The notes under the pieces: generated by a model
The model's input: the letters and a program-made list of their open reading frames with translations, nothing else
The model's database searches: none
Told to the model about the DNA's origin: nothing
Part shown: one piece after another, positions 34,282 to 44,416 of the stretch
Position numbering within the stretch: the first letter of the stretch is position 1
Layout of the letters: the number at the start of each line of letters is the position of its first letter
Made by a program: the position numbers and the translations under genes
Origin: Rehmannia glutinosa
Taxonomy: Eukaryota > Streptophyta > Magnoliopsida > Lamiales > Orobanchaceae
Assembly: GCA_016081115.2 (NCBI GenBank)
Contig: JABTTQ020003411.1
Span: 372,001 to 436,000, forward strand
Direction: 5' to 3'
DNA: 64,000 bases

Positions 34282-35355
34282 CCTCAAAGTGCTACAACTT
34301 ACAAACACTTTTGAGGTTTGTATTACCTAATTACCAAGTATTCCCCTCTTGAGGATGCGTTTGTGAAATAGAAAAAAAAAATGTTAACGGGATATATGTA
34401 ATTTTGAACGATAATTGGATTTTTTTTTTATAATTAAGTTATATCCTACGAGTAGTTTTTGTAATTAACCCTTATTAAAAATGAAATCAAACCCATAATC
34501 TCATCTCTACTTCAATGTAGACCTTAGGTAGTCAAGTTTTTGTTCTCTATGTTGTTCAAACTAATTTTAATTATTTTGCTATTGAGTACAAATTCCTTAA
34601 TTGAAGGTAACTTTATAATTTGATTGTTATTTTCCAATCTGATGTGGAACTGAGTTGCTAGATTCTTTATAATACTGACATGTCTCCTCCTTACACTACT
34701 GCAAGTTATTGGGATGGAATCTGTCACAAGTCACAACTGCAGTAAAATTTCCAAAAAAATATTGATTTTCTACTAATGAGACTCTTTTAATGATCACTGG
34801 TTTAATAATATATGAGAACTGGTTTCGATGTATTTTGAATATATATATGTTAAAATTATTTAAAGAAATTCAAATTCAATTCATTTAGACAATAATTTAT
34901 TTAATTTAGCACATTTGAATCTTCTAACATATTTTTTAATGGCAATTTGTATTCTTCCAACTTTTTAAAACATAAGATACAACACAAAATTAAAGTAAAA
35001 ATTGATATTCCAACCTTTTTATTCTTTCTTGTAGCTCGCTAGCTAGCTAGACAATTAGAATTAATTCAGTTTTAATTATTTGATGTCAGGTGAATTTGAA
35101 ATCCATGTGAACAGATTTTGACTTAATTTAGTAATTAGTTAAGTAATGTTAAGTTACATTTTTATGAATACAGAGATTCTCTTAATTCAGGTATATATAT
35201 GTGAACCTTTGGGATATACAATTAGGCTACTACTATTCATGTTCAGATGCGGCAAATTGGATTCTATGATTAAACAAATCATGGTTAATAATAATGTAAC
35301 CATTGGGAATCTCCACTGGCCCGTTAACGCCATCCATATTGTCAACGCTTGTCAC
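34282..35355. other. Upstream region of the nitrate transporter gene
   Basis: AT-rich, with no open frame on the plus strand leading into the gene. It holds a palindromic GCTAGCTAGCTAG cluster near 35039-35051. Proximal promoter elements of the NRT2 gene are presumably here, but I recognise no specific nitrate-response site with confidence. Confidence 0.45.
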
Positions 35356-35363
35356 TATATAAA
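35356..35363 (+). promoter_or_regulatory. TATA box of the NRT2 gene
   Basis: TATATAAA in the context CACTATATAAACCC lies 106 bases before the start codon at 35462. This is suitable for a transcription start near 35390 and a leader of about 70 bases ending in an A-rich run. Confidence 0.7.
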
Positions 35364-35461
35364 CCCAATTGTCCACTCTTTCCCAGACATCAACACATCC
35401 TTTCAATATTTCCATACTTGAAACCAATTTCCAGGTTTCAGTATATTCCAAAAAAAAAAAA

Positions 35462-37304
35462 ATGGCTGATGTAGAAGGTTCTCCAGGGACATCCATGCAC
35501 GGAGTGACGGGCAGAGAGCCTGTTCTCGCATTTTCCGTGGCGTCGCCAATCGTCCCGACTGATACGACCGCGAAATTCGATCTGCCGGTGGACTCAGAGC
35601 ATAAGGCCAAGAAATTCAAGCTGTTTTCCTTTGCCAATCCTCACATGAGAACATTTCATCTCTCCTGGATTTCGTTTTTCACCTGTTTCGTCTCCACTTT
35701 CGCTGCTGCCCCTCTCGTCCCAATTATTCGCGACAATTTGAATCTCAAGAAAGGCGATGTTGGAAATGCCGGTGTTGCCTCTGTCTCTGGAAGCATATTC
35801 TCCAGGCTGGTGATGGGTGCGGTCTGCGATCTGTTGGGCCCGCGTTACGGGTGTGCTTTTCTCATCATGTTGTCTGCCCCGACGGTCTTTTGCATGTCGT
35901 TTGTTTCGTCTGCTGGGGATATGTGGCGGTGCGTTTCATGATTGATTTTCCCTGGCGACGTTCGTGTCGTGCCAGTACTGGATGAGCACGATGTTTAATA
36001 GTAAGATTGTTGGGACTGTGAATGGGACGGCTGCCGGATGGGGAATATGGGAGGCGGCGCCACTCAGCTGATAATGCCTGTGCTATTTGAGATAATTAAA
36101 AAGGCTGGGTCGACGTCGTTCACCGCCTGGAGAATTGCGTTTTTCATTCCGGGGTGGCTTCATGTGATCATGGGTATTTTGGTCTTAACACTTGGCCAGG
36201 ACTTGCCTGATGGTAACCTTAGTGCCCTGCAGAAGAAGGGAGATGTTGCAAAGGATAAATTTGGCAAGGTAATATAATTTTATCATTGACTCAGTCTTCC
36301 TGAAAGGATCCCAATTGGGAATTAAATAAATAATGGGCTAATTAAATTTATTTTTCTTGATATGTTCAGGTGTTATGGTATGCTGTGACAAACTACAGGA
36401 CTTGGATTTTCGTCCTTCTCTACGGTTACTCTATGGGAGTTGAATTGTCGACTGATAATGTGATTGCTGAATACTTTTTTGACAGGTAGATCAATTACTA
36501 GATAGAAATATTGCAATTATTATACACTAATATTGAAAAATTAGAAAATTATCCTGACTTTAATGTGACTACTTAGATGACTAAATTTCAAAATAGTCGA
36601 AGTTACAGGATATGAATTGAATTGTTGATTCTGATTTCAATTGTACAGATTTGATCTAAAGCTTCACACAGCTGGAATCATAGCAGCCACCTTCGGCATG
36701 GCTAATCTCCTAGCTCGTCCATTCGGTGGATTCGCATCCGATTATTCAGCTCGATTATTCGGAATGAGGGGAAGACTATGGACACTATGGATCCTACAAA
36801 CAATGGGAGGAGTATTCTGTATTCTTCTAGGCAGGGCTAATACACTTCCCGTCGCCATCGCCCACATGATTATCTTCTCAATAGGAGCACAGGCTGCCTG
36901 TGGTGCAACTTTCGGCGTCATCCCTTTTATTTCCAGGAGATCCTTAGGCGTCATATCGGGCATGACGGGGGCCGGAGGAAACTTCGGCTCGGGTTTAACA
37001 CAATTACTATTTTTCACATCCTCAAAATACTCAACAGCAACAGGGCTAACAAATATGGGGATAATGATAGTGGCATGTACTCTGCCAGTGGCTCTGGTTC
37101 ACTTTCCACAGTGGGGAGCATGTTCTTTCCGCCGTCAAAAGCGCGGTCGAAGAACATTACTACTCGGCGGAGTATAATGAGGAGGAGAAGCAGAAGGGTA
37201 TGCACCAAAACAGCCTCAAGTTTGCCGAAAACAGCCGATCCGAACGCGGCAAACGTGTGGCTTCGGCTCCAACCCCGCCGAATACAACACCTTACCGTGT
37301 TTGA
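35462..37304 (+). CDS. NRT2: High-affinity nitrate transporter, NRT2 family (three exons; one-base shifts present in the sequence)
   Basis: Plasma-membrane nitrate/proton symporter of the major facilitator superfamily (NNP family), usually working with a NAR2/NRT3 partner in root uptake. Exons by GT-AG and coding continuity: 35462-36268, 36370-36485, 36649-37304. Expected length is about 528 residues, close to family members near 530. The N-terminus starts MADVEGSPGTSMHGVTGREP at the ATG after an A-run. Hydrophobic segments run from ISFFTCFVSTFAAAPLVPII onward, and the second nitrate-signature segment TGAGGNFGSG is intact near 36965-36994. The C-terminal tail (KFAENSRSERGKRVASAP) is typical. 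Frame breaks occur near 35915 (which leads to a TGA at 35939-35941), 35944, 36041, 37113 and 37146; each is explained by one missing base, four in G runs. I favour sequence error over a pseudogene, but cannot exclude decay. Confidence 0.93.
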
Positions 37305-37535
37305 TGATTTTAGTTTTGGAGTATGAAACTTTTTTGTGCTAAAGAATGGAATATAATGATGTGAGATTCCATACTTGTGTTTTTGTTTCTTTGTTCGTTT
37401 GTTTAATTCAAGAAGATGTCATTATGTGATGACACGGTGTGTGGATTTGTTGCCCCCAAGCTACTTCTTTTTCTTGGTATTTGTTCAAACATTTAGTTAT
37501 TGAATGAATCAAGATAAACATACTATTATAAAAGG

Positions 37536-37897
37536 TAGGGGTGTCAATGGGTTGGGTTCGTGGGTTCGCGGGTACGGTTTCATGGGTTTGCGTGTTAGAA
37601 TAAGCCAAATCGGACGACCTGTTTAATTATTCATGTCAAAATCTTGAACCCGGACCCGACTTCTTTATTTCACAGGTAACCCGGACCCGACCCGTTTAAC
37701 TCGTCTAATAAAATTAGTTTTATATACATTTAATATTTTCAATTGAATAAATAACCCGGACCCGACCTGTTTAATTGACAGATTACTCGGGTTCGACCCA
37801 ATTTCGATCTGGACCCATGAAGCCTGAACCCATACTCATTAATATCGTGTTAGGTTCGTCTCAGGTTTGCATGTCGGGTCTGAAATTAACAACCCTA
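37536..37897. mobile_element. hAT-type MITE downstream of NRT2
   Basis: A 362-bp element begins TAGGGGTGTCAATGGGTT and ends AACAACCCTA (complement TAGGGTTGTTAAT). It is flanked by exact 8-bp duplications ATAAAAGG (37528-37535 and 37898-37905), the hAT signature. The interior carries repeated CCCGGACCCGACC/GGGTTCG words. It starts 231 bases after the NRT2 stop codon, so it may lie in or next to the 3' UTR/terminator region. Confidence 0.85.
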
Positions 37898-37905
37898 ATA
37901 AAAGG

Positions 37906-38705
37906 TAGTTGAATCGACTTTAAATGATTTATTTTCGTTCAATGTGGCATCTTATATTCTGTAGAACATATGTACTCATAAGATTAAAAGAAGCGGAATT
38001 ATTGACTATTATGCCATCGAGGATTTGGGGATTAGAAACTTTGATGATAATGTGAAACAAGAAGGGATACGTTGTACCCTCCTTTCCACCTAAGCTCAAA
38101 CCTCTTATGAGTTATGATTCATGAGACATTAATTCAAACATCTTAACTTGAAGCTTAGAAAATTACTTTAAAAAAATTACCACACATTCTTTAATATTAT
38201 ATAATTAATATTTTAAATGTTTTGTTAATCATTTTTCTGTGGAATTTATAATAACCTTAAGAAAAATGGAGAAATTAATTGTTTCGCCAAGTAGTAAATT
38301 AAAGAAACTAAATCCAGGGCTTTTCTAAATATATAATTGTGTATTTGATTCCACTATAAGTCGTTGCCATGATCACAAAAGCTTAGCTGGATGTTCACTC
38401 AAAAAAAAAAAAAAAAAAAAAAGCTTAGCTGGATGAGGACAAAAGGATATGTGAATGACTAACTAAGAATACTGTGTATATATACAAATATTTAACATTG
38501 CATTATCTGTTTCATGATAATTTAGTTAATACATAAAACAGATCAGTCCAGTCATATTAAGATATTGTAGATATGAGATTATTAGTCATATTAGTATTTG
38601 CTAAATTTAATTTTCTTCTCTGACCAAAAACATTGATACACTAATTTTCGGGATATAATTAAATATATTTGAAATCATGATAAAAGAAAAGAGATTAAAT
38701 GTTAA
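37906..38705. other. AT-rich intergenic sequence
   Basis: No gene recognised. It contains the small poly(A) insertion described at 38377-38435. Confidence 0.5.
38377..38435 (+). repeat. Minimal poly(A) insertion flanked by a 17-bp direct repeat
   Basis: AAAAGCTTAGCTGGATG occurs at 38377-38393 and again at 38419-38435. Between the copies are only TTCACTC and a run of A. This is what target-primed insertion of an almost completely 5'-truncated LINE or retroposed RNA would leave. Replication slippage is the alternative. Confidence 0.6.
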
Positions 38706-39534
38706 TATTAGTTAGGGGAAAAAACACTTTGTCATCTGAACTATGTCCGTTTTTGCACTTTACCCACCAAACTAATTTTCGTTACACGTTGCCCACCGAA
38801 GTTCACGGGATTTGCACTTTACCCACTAAGTAGCACCGCCAGTGGAATATTCCTCCCAGATTCGATCACGTGTGAGGCACACTTAGTTTTTTAAGGGTAT
38901 TTTGGTCACTCCAGGTGCTAAGAAGAGGGAAAATGTTAATCTAACCCTTTTTCATTTTTTGCGGGAATAAGAAACAAATATAAGATTGTTGCAGCAAAAA
39001 AAAAAAACTATTTTGCCCTCTTCAAATAAGTTTCTTAATGTGGAGTCAAACATCGGAATTCACCATGGAGGGGTTTTGTCATTGTGGAAGAAACGCAATT
39101 AAGAAGATGTTGGACCTCTAGCGCTACTCGGATTGATGACTGTACCCACAAACCAACATGAGTCTTTTCTAGCACGCTTTGTCCTCACTCACGCACACGG
39201 AAAACTTCCGGGGATCACCCATCCCATGTCTACTCCAGGCCAAGCACGCTTAACCTCGAGTTTCTATGTAATGGGCACCAGAAAAAAAGATGCATCTGTT
39301 GGTATAGGTAGTCCAAATCATATCCTTTAAGCTATCCTTTTAACTATGTAATCCAACGCTCACGAGTTCGAATTGCGGGTCGCGCCTCTTTTAAAGCCCA
39401 TTGCAGGGGATCTTTGGACCAAAGCCCAACAATCCCCTCCCAAAGACTGCCAAAGATATCACCTCGGTCTTGGCAACTTCCACGCTCGCCAAACTTCCCG
39501 ATTCTAATGCCAACTTACTTGATTCAGCCGCATC

Positions 39535-39780
39535 ACGCCGATCTCTCGATTCCGCCACCCAAAGAACCTACACACTTGATTGCGATGCTTTACCTCGGGC
39601 CCACCGATTCGGCCAATCACGGCAACCTACCCTTGATTGTGGTCCACCCAAAGAACCTACACCTTGATTGAGTCATTTTTACCTAAGTCCGGCTACCCGG
39701 AAACCTACCCTTGATTCGGTCCACCCAAAGAACCTACACCTTGATTTGCGATCCGTTTTACCTTAGTTTCGGCCACTGGC
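39535..39780. repeat. Internal tandem repeats of the Cassandra element, about three units
   Basis: The phrase CACCCAAAGAACCTACAC(A)CTTGATT recurs at about 39555, 39645 and 39724, separated by related TTTACCT...TCGG sequence. The spacing of about 80-90 bases makes a degenerate minisatellite between the LTRs. Confidence 0.75.
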
Positions 39781-39820
39781 ACTTACCCCGCGTCTTCCAA
39801 GGGAATTCGAACTCATGACC

Positions 39821-39832
39821 GCTCCGATACCA
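39821..39832 (-). other. Primer binding site of the Cassandra element
   Basis: The complement reads TGGTATCGGAGC, two bases inside the 5' LTR. It is the initiator tRNA-Met site, with the same one-base variant as in the SIRE-like element. Confidence 0.85.
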
Positions 39833-39929
39833 GTTGTTTGACCTCTAGCGCTACTCGGATTGACGACTGTCCCCACAAACCAACACGAGTCTTTTCTAGC
39901 ACGCTTTGTCCTCACTCACGCGCACCCTG

Positions 39930-39996
39930 AAAAACTTCCCAGGGGGTCACCCATCCCATGTCTACTCCAGGCCAAGCACGCTTAATCTCAGAGTTT
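39930..39996 (-). other. 5S rRNA-derived segment in the Cassandra 5' LTR
   Basis: The complement holds TTAAGCGTGCTTGG, then GGATGGGTGACC and CCTGGGAAG. These correspond to the internal promoter box A and box C region of plant 5S rRNA, with a few missing bases. A second copy lies in the other LTR near 39205-39260. It is not a functional 5S gene; this block is the hallmark of Cassandra LTRs. Confidence 0.85.
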
Positions 39997-40354
39997 CTAT
40001 GTAATGGGCACCAGAAAAGAAGATGCATCTGTTGGTATAGGTAGTCCAAATCATATCCTTTAAGCTATCATTTTAACTATGTAATCCAGCGCTCACGAGT
40101 TCAATTCGCAGGCCGTGCCTCGCGCCTATTTTAAAGCCCATTGCAGACAGGATGCTGGACCAAAGCCCAACATAAGACTTCTTGGACGGATTTGAACCCG
40201 GAAATAAGATATGCTACTTGTGAAAGGTTTCGGGTAAGCATAATTTTTTTGGGTTCGAACCCTAATTTTTTCCTTTTTTGTTCTTGTTGTGCTGAAATTA
40301 CTCACTTGCCAACAATTTTTGAAGTTTAGCTGCGAAATTCTTGGGCATAAGCAA

Positions 40355-40440
40355 GAACCCAAATTTTAAATTGAAGAACTCTAATTTTAAATTCAAGAAC
40401 CCTAATTTGGAATTCAAGAACCCTAATTTTAAAAGCACTA
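40355..40440. repeat. Short tandem repeat AATTCAAGAACCCTAATTTTAA, about four units
   Basis: Four imperfect head-to-tail copies of an AAGAACCCTAATTT-type unit of 20-25 bases lie in the MULE interior downstream of the GRF exon, probably in intron-like sequence. Confidence 0.75.
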
Positions 40441-40840
40441 ACTAGATTATTTAATCATTTCCACAATTATTTTTAGCAATTTCTGAAGAAAAATATTTAT
40501 TTGTGTAGGAAGCTGAATGATCTACAATTTTTGCAGCGTTCGATGTGTGAAAGAAAAAGAGAAGTTCGATTTTGAATCATAAGAACCCTAGATTTGAGAT
40601 TTTAGGGCAAACACATGAATCATGATATGCACACGTCTCCTTTACGCAGGAATTTGGAGAGGCACCTGGAGTGACAAAAATACCCTTAATAAACTAAGTG
40701 TGCCTCGCACGCACTACAACATAAATGACATTAGGTAACACAAATTTTGTAGCACTTTTTACATAAGGTACATATGTAACACATGTTTGTAACACTTTTT
40801 ATATTATAATATTTATGTAACACTTTTGTAGCACTTTATC

Positions 40841-41150
40841 AATATGTAACACTTATATGTAACACTTTTATATAAGTAACACTTTTTAAGTATCATTTTT
40901 TTTTGTTATTTCTTTTGTAACGCAAATATGTAACACTTTTATCAATATGTAACGCTTATATGTAACACTTTTATATAAGTAACACTTGTTAAGTATCACT
41001 TTATTTTTGTTATTTATTTTGTAACGCAAATATGTAACACTTTTATCAATATGTAACGCTTATATGTAACACTTTTATATAAGTAACACTTGTTAAGTAT
41101 CACTTTATTTTTGTTATTTCTTTTGTAACGCAAATAGGTATCACTTTATT
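40841..41150. repeat. Three tandem copies of a 103-104-bp unit inside the CACTA-like element
   Basis: Units starting AATATGTAACRCTTATATG begin at 40841, 40944 and 41048. Each contains several GTAACACTTT words, so the amplification multiplies the subterminal motif. Confidence 0.88.
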
Positions 41151-41389
41151 TAAGAAACACTCTTGACAACACTATATTTTATTGATTGTAACACTTTTTA
41201 AGCTATATTTTAGTAACACAAAATTATATAACTATCATTAAATCATGTCAAAGATTTATTTAATTAATTGATGTCACCAAACCTAAAAATTGTAGACATC
41301 ATGTACTATTTTTTTTTTAAATGAATTTTTGTTTTCTTTTTACAAAGTATTTTAATTTTGCTTTTATTTTTTTATTTTTTACGAAGGCA

Positions 41390-41940
41390 ATTAATTCCAT
41401 CTTAATACCGACGAAAAATACGCATGTATATATTTTATTAATATTATTTATTTATTTTTTAAATTTTTACTAACGGAGACCAATTTTATCGTTAACCCTT
41501 TTTTTATATTTTACTTTTTTCAAAAAAATTACCAATGAAAATTGATGTTGTCGGTAATTACTTAGGAATTTTTTCCGTCGGTAAATTATTTTTTCTTTAA
41601 TTTTTTTATTATTTGTTTTTTTTTTGTTAGAACTTTTTTTTATCCGTCGGTAAATTAATTTTATATTTTTATATATTTTTTATTTTTCCGATTGAATATT
41701 TATCAGTCGATAAATTTATTTTATATATTTTTGATATTTTTAATTTGTTGTGTCCTTTAATATATAATATGTTATGATTTTCAAACTATATACTATACAA
41801 TATAAAATTTGATACAGTGTATAATATAATTTAATAAATATAATATAAAATATAATATTTATTATATAAAATATATTATATATACATATAATATATATAT
41901 ATATATATATGTATATGTGTGTGTATGTGTATATATAAAA
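41390..41940. other. CACTA interior: very AT-rich, with CCGTCGGTAAA motifs and an AT/GT microsatellite
   Basis: CCGTCGGTAAATTA-type words recur at about 41576, 41646 and (degenerate) 41704, with TACCGACGAAAAA near 41406. These differ from the GTAACACTTT motif of this element and resemble the motif set of the element starting at 63853. An (AT)n run at 41889-41910 followed by GTGTGT lies at the end. Confidence 0.6.
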
Positions 41941-42667
41941 CAAAGCAAAAGTTGTAATAAGAATCAACTTAGCTTAGTGGCAAATTGTCACTTCCATACA
42001 TAACAGATCGTGGTTTCGAATCTACTTGGTGGCAAAAAATAGTATTTATACGATGTTCTACAAAAAAAGTGTTACATAAGATTCATATGTAACAGTTTAG
42101 AAGTATTTTTTGTAAAGTGTTACAAATATAAAAAGTGTTACAAAAAAGTGTTACATAAGATTCATATGTAACACTTTAGAAATATTGCTTCAAAGTGTTA
42201 CCAATAGAAAACTTAATGTAACACTTTTTCTAAATGTTACTAAAAGCTAATAAAAGTGATACCTTAGACTATAGGTAGCACGGGCAAGTGCAGCGCCATA
42301 AAAGTGCTACTTATTGTCTATAGTAACATTTTATGACCATTAGGTAACATTTTTTGAGTGTACCTAATGTCATTTATGTTGTAGTGACGTGATCGAATCT
42401 GGGAGAAATATTCCACCGGCGGTGCTACTTAGTGGGTAAAGTGCAAATCCCGTGAACTTGGATTGGCAACATGTAACGAAAATTAGTTTGGTGGGTAAAG
42501 TACAAAAACGACCATAGTTCAAATGGCAAAGTGTTTTTTCCCCTATTAGTTAATAATGTATGTCTTATAATAAGAACAAATATACTGTACAATAATGAAT
42601 GACAATAATTGTTATGTACAATAATTAATAATTTTTTTCATATGTATTATTTGTTTTATAGATTTTT

Positions 42668-43451
42668 GGGTTATTGATTTTTTAGTACCTGGTCTATATA
42701 TAGGCACTTTGTTGGTTTGGTACCTGACATTTCTGAGTTACAAATTTAGTACCAATAATTCACATTTGTTTATAAATTTGTACCTATTCAATCTTAATAA
42801 CGAAAATGCCCTCACGAAACGTAAGTACACTCAAAATAGATTTTTGAGTATACTTATTTAAATTATGAAATCAATTAAAATTTTAATAAATTTAATTAAT
42901 AAAAAATAAAAAGAAGTTTCTAAAAATATTAAAGAATTTTTAGAAAAAATAAAATAAATTAAATTAAATTAGTAAGTTAATAAACATAAATTAAAAGTTA
43001 GTTAATCAAAAAGAAAAATTAGTTTATTTAAATAATTTTAAAAATTAAAATGAAAATTAAATAATATAAAATTAAAATTCAGATGGTAAATAAGAGAATT
43101 ATAGCAATTTTTTTATTAATATATTAATTTTTAAATAGTTTTTTAATCAAATTTTAAAAAAATAATTTAATTTATATTATTTTTGCAAATAGGAATTTAA
43201 TAATTGAATTTAAATATTAATAAGCTATTTCTTAATTAAATTTATTTTTAAAATTTAATAATTCTAATTAAAACTTAACGTTTTAATAAAAACTGAAAAA
43301 ATCCCGAGGGCATTTTCGTCCTTAAAAGTGAATAGATACCAATTTATAAAAAAAAATGTGAAGTATGAATACTAAATTGGTAACTTGGAAATGTCAGTCA
43401 CTAAACAAAAGAAAGTCTTTTATAAAGGCAGTGCTAAAAAATCAATAACCC
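42668..43451. mobile_element. MULE-type MITE with about 150-bp TIRs
   Basis: Ends GGGTTATTGATTTTTTAG...CTAAAAAATCAATAACCC are inverted repeats. The similarity extends inward for about 150 bases to matching GAAAATGCCCTC / GAGGGCATTTTC blocks (about 42812 and 43308). Exact 9-bp duplications TAGATTTTT flank it (42659-42667 and 43452-43460). The interior is AT-rich and non-coding. Confidence 0.88.
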
Positions 43452-43460
43452 TAGATTTTT

Positions 43461-44411
43461 TGTAACATATCCTATCCCATGTTCTCGAACTAGATTGGAC
43501 CGGCAGGTTGGCCAACAGTCTGATAGTGAATCAACGATCAATTAGGTCTGATTGTCCCTGAATATATATATGTATTTACAGTTCAACTATTCAAAAATAA
43601 GTCGAATACCATATTGGTTAAATTGGTATTTTTATTTTACATTGTAAAATTTAAATCTTTTTATGAGTCTTAAAATTGATATTTTGTTTTATGAATGGAA
43701 TTACTTGAATATTTGACATTGTTGAATATTCTTTTTGAACAGTTACATTTTTTTCGGAAAATTTTACATAGCAATTTAATTGACCACTTGTACTGATCCA
43801 ACTAGTTGAAACGCTGATAGATCGAAAAACCAATTTAAATGCCAATCCAATGAAGAAAACACTAATATGGTCTACCTTTCTTTACACATGCTATACATTA
43901 TACTAACAATGTTGAATCAAAATTTCATACGTGCTAGGCTGAATCTCAAACATTCTGAAAATTAGAATCCATCGAATTTTACCAGCAGTAAATGATGCCA
44001 TGTCCGTAATTATATATATTATGGAATGAATTCTCATTTAAAATTTGAACTTATATTAATTAAAGTCCATCATATCATGCCTAAAATCACAATGATGACA
44101 TAAGTAGGACAAAGAGATGCACTAGTACATCATAATATATGATGAAATTTCTTATTCGAAAACAATATTTCATATATACATAAACATAAAGAATAATATT
44201 TAATGAATTTCAGCATCGCTACTGGTGAAAAAATTAATTTTCAAAATATTTTGTTTATAGACCTACTATTGAAGTCGATAGATACGTCATGGTTCATACT
44301 TTGTTAGAATAAATAGAGCCATTACAAGTTTCACGACTTCTAGTCATCTTCTTAAATTGAGGTACACTTCTCCATTTCATTATATCAGTATCAAAAGAAA
44401 GATTCACTTTT
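43461..44411. other. AT-rich intergenic sequence
   Basis: No gene recognised. Bases 43480-43840 have a higher-complexity edge on each side (GACCGGCAGGTTGG and GATCCAACTAGTTGA), perhaps a decayed MITE, but I could not pair convincing termini. Confidence 0.4.
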
Positions 44412-44416
44412 GTTTT

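Larger units (their letters stand above)
39108..40172 (-). mobile_element. Cassandra TRIM retrotransposon (5S rRNA-like LTRs)
   Basis: Two direct repeats, 39835-40172 (5' LTR in minus orientation, 338 bp) and 39108-39431 (3' LTR), have TGTTGGGCTTTGG...CA ends on the minus strand. A tRNA-Met primer site lies next to the 5' LTR, and a purine tract (complement of TCCCCTCCC, 39433-39441) lies next to the 3' LTR. Each LTR contains a 5S rRNA-like segment. No protein is encoded, as is usual for TRIMs. Flanking 5-mers GAAGA (39103-39107) and TAAGA (40173-40177) differ at one base. The total of 1065 bp is in the Cassandra range. Confidence 0.88.
39065..40233 (+). pseudogene. GRF-type zinc-finger exon carried in the MULE, split by a Cassandra element
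   Basis: The exon reads MEGFCHCGRNAIK from 39065 to 39107, stops at the Cassandra insertion, and resumes at 40178 with TSWTDLNPEIRYATCERF. It ends at CGG before a GTAAGC splice donor (40234). The CxCG...TSWT..NP.R.(F/Y)..C order is that of GRF zinc fingers (Pfam zf-GRF), nucleic-acid-binding modules common in plant proteins and in MULE-linked genes. Later ligands would be in a following exon, which I could not identify. The split makes it non-functional as it stands. Confidence 0.75.
40712..42386. mobile_element. Non-autonomous CACTA-like transposon inserted in the MULE right TIR
   Basis: Ends CACTACAACATAAATGACAT...ATGTCATTTATGTTGTAGTG are perfect inverted repeats for about 27 bases, flanked by the 3-bp duplication ACG (40709-40711 and 42387-42389). 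The subterminal parts are crowded with GTAACACTTT (left) and AAAGTGTTAC (right) motifs, typical binding-site arrays of CACTA elements. Total 1675 bp with no transposase. The TIR of the surrounding MULE continues on both sides. Confidence 0.88.
38715..42543. mobile_element. Mutator-like element (MULE) with about 200-bp TIRs carrying a host gene fragment
   Basis: Exact 9-bp duplications TATTAGTTA (38706-38714 and 42544-42552) flank ends GGGGAAAAAACACTTTG...CAAAGTGTTTTTTCCCC. The inverted repeat runs 38715-38918 on the left. On the right it is 42543 back to 42390 and, after a later insertion, continues at 40710-40662. The 9-bp duplication and long TIR define a MULE. The interior holds a GRF zinc-finger exon, not a recognisable MURA transposase, so it looks non-autonomous (Pack-MULE type). 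Its right TIR is split by a CACTA-like element and its exon by a Cassandra element. Confidence 0.88.

Noticed and set aside
39200..39265. 5S rRNA gene
   Set aside because: Only the internal promoter portion matches 5S rRNA, it occurs in both LTRs of a TRIM and has missing bases; it is the Cassandra hallmark, not a 5S gene.
39355..39400. tRNA-like GAGTTCGAATTGCGGGT box
   Set aside because: Part of the Cassandra LTR, repeated in its partner; no acceptor or anticodon arms. A similar GGGTTCGAACCC at 40251-40262 is an isolated palindrome without a cloverleaf.
40841..41150. CRISPR-like array from regularly spaced repeats
   Set aside because: Whole 103-104-bp units are repeated without variable spacers, within a plant CACTA-like transposon.
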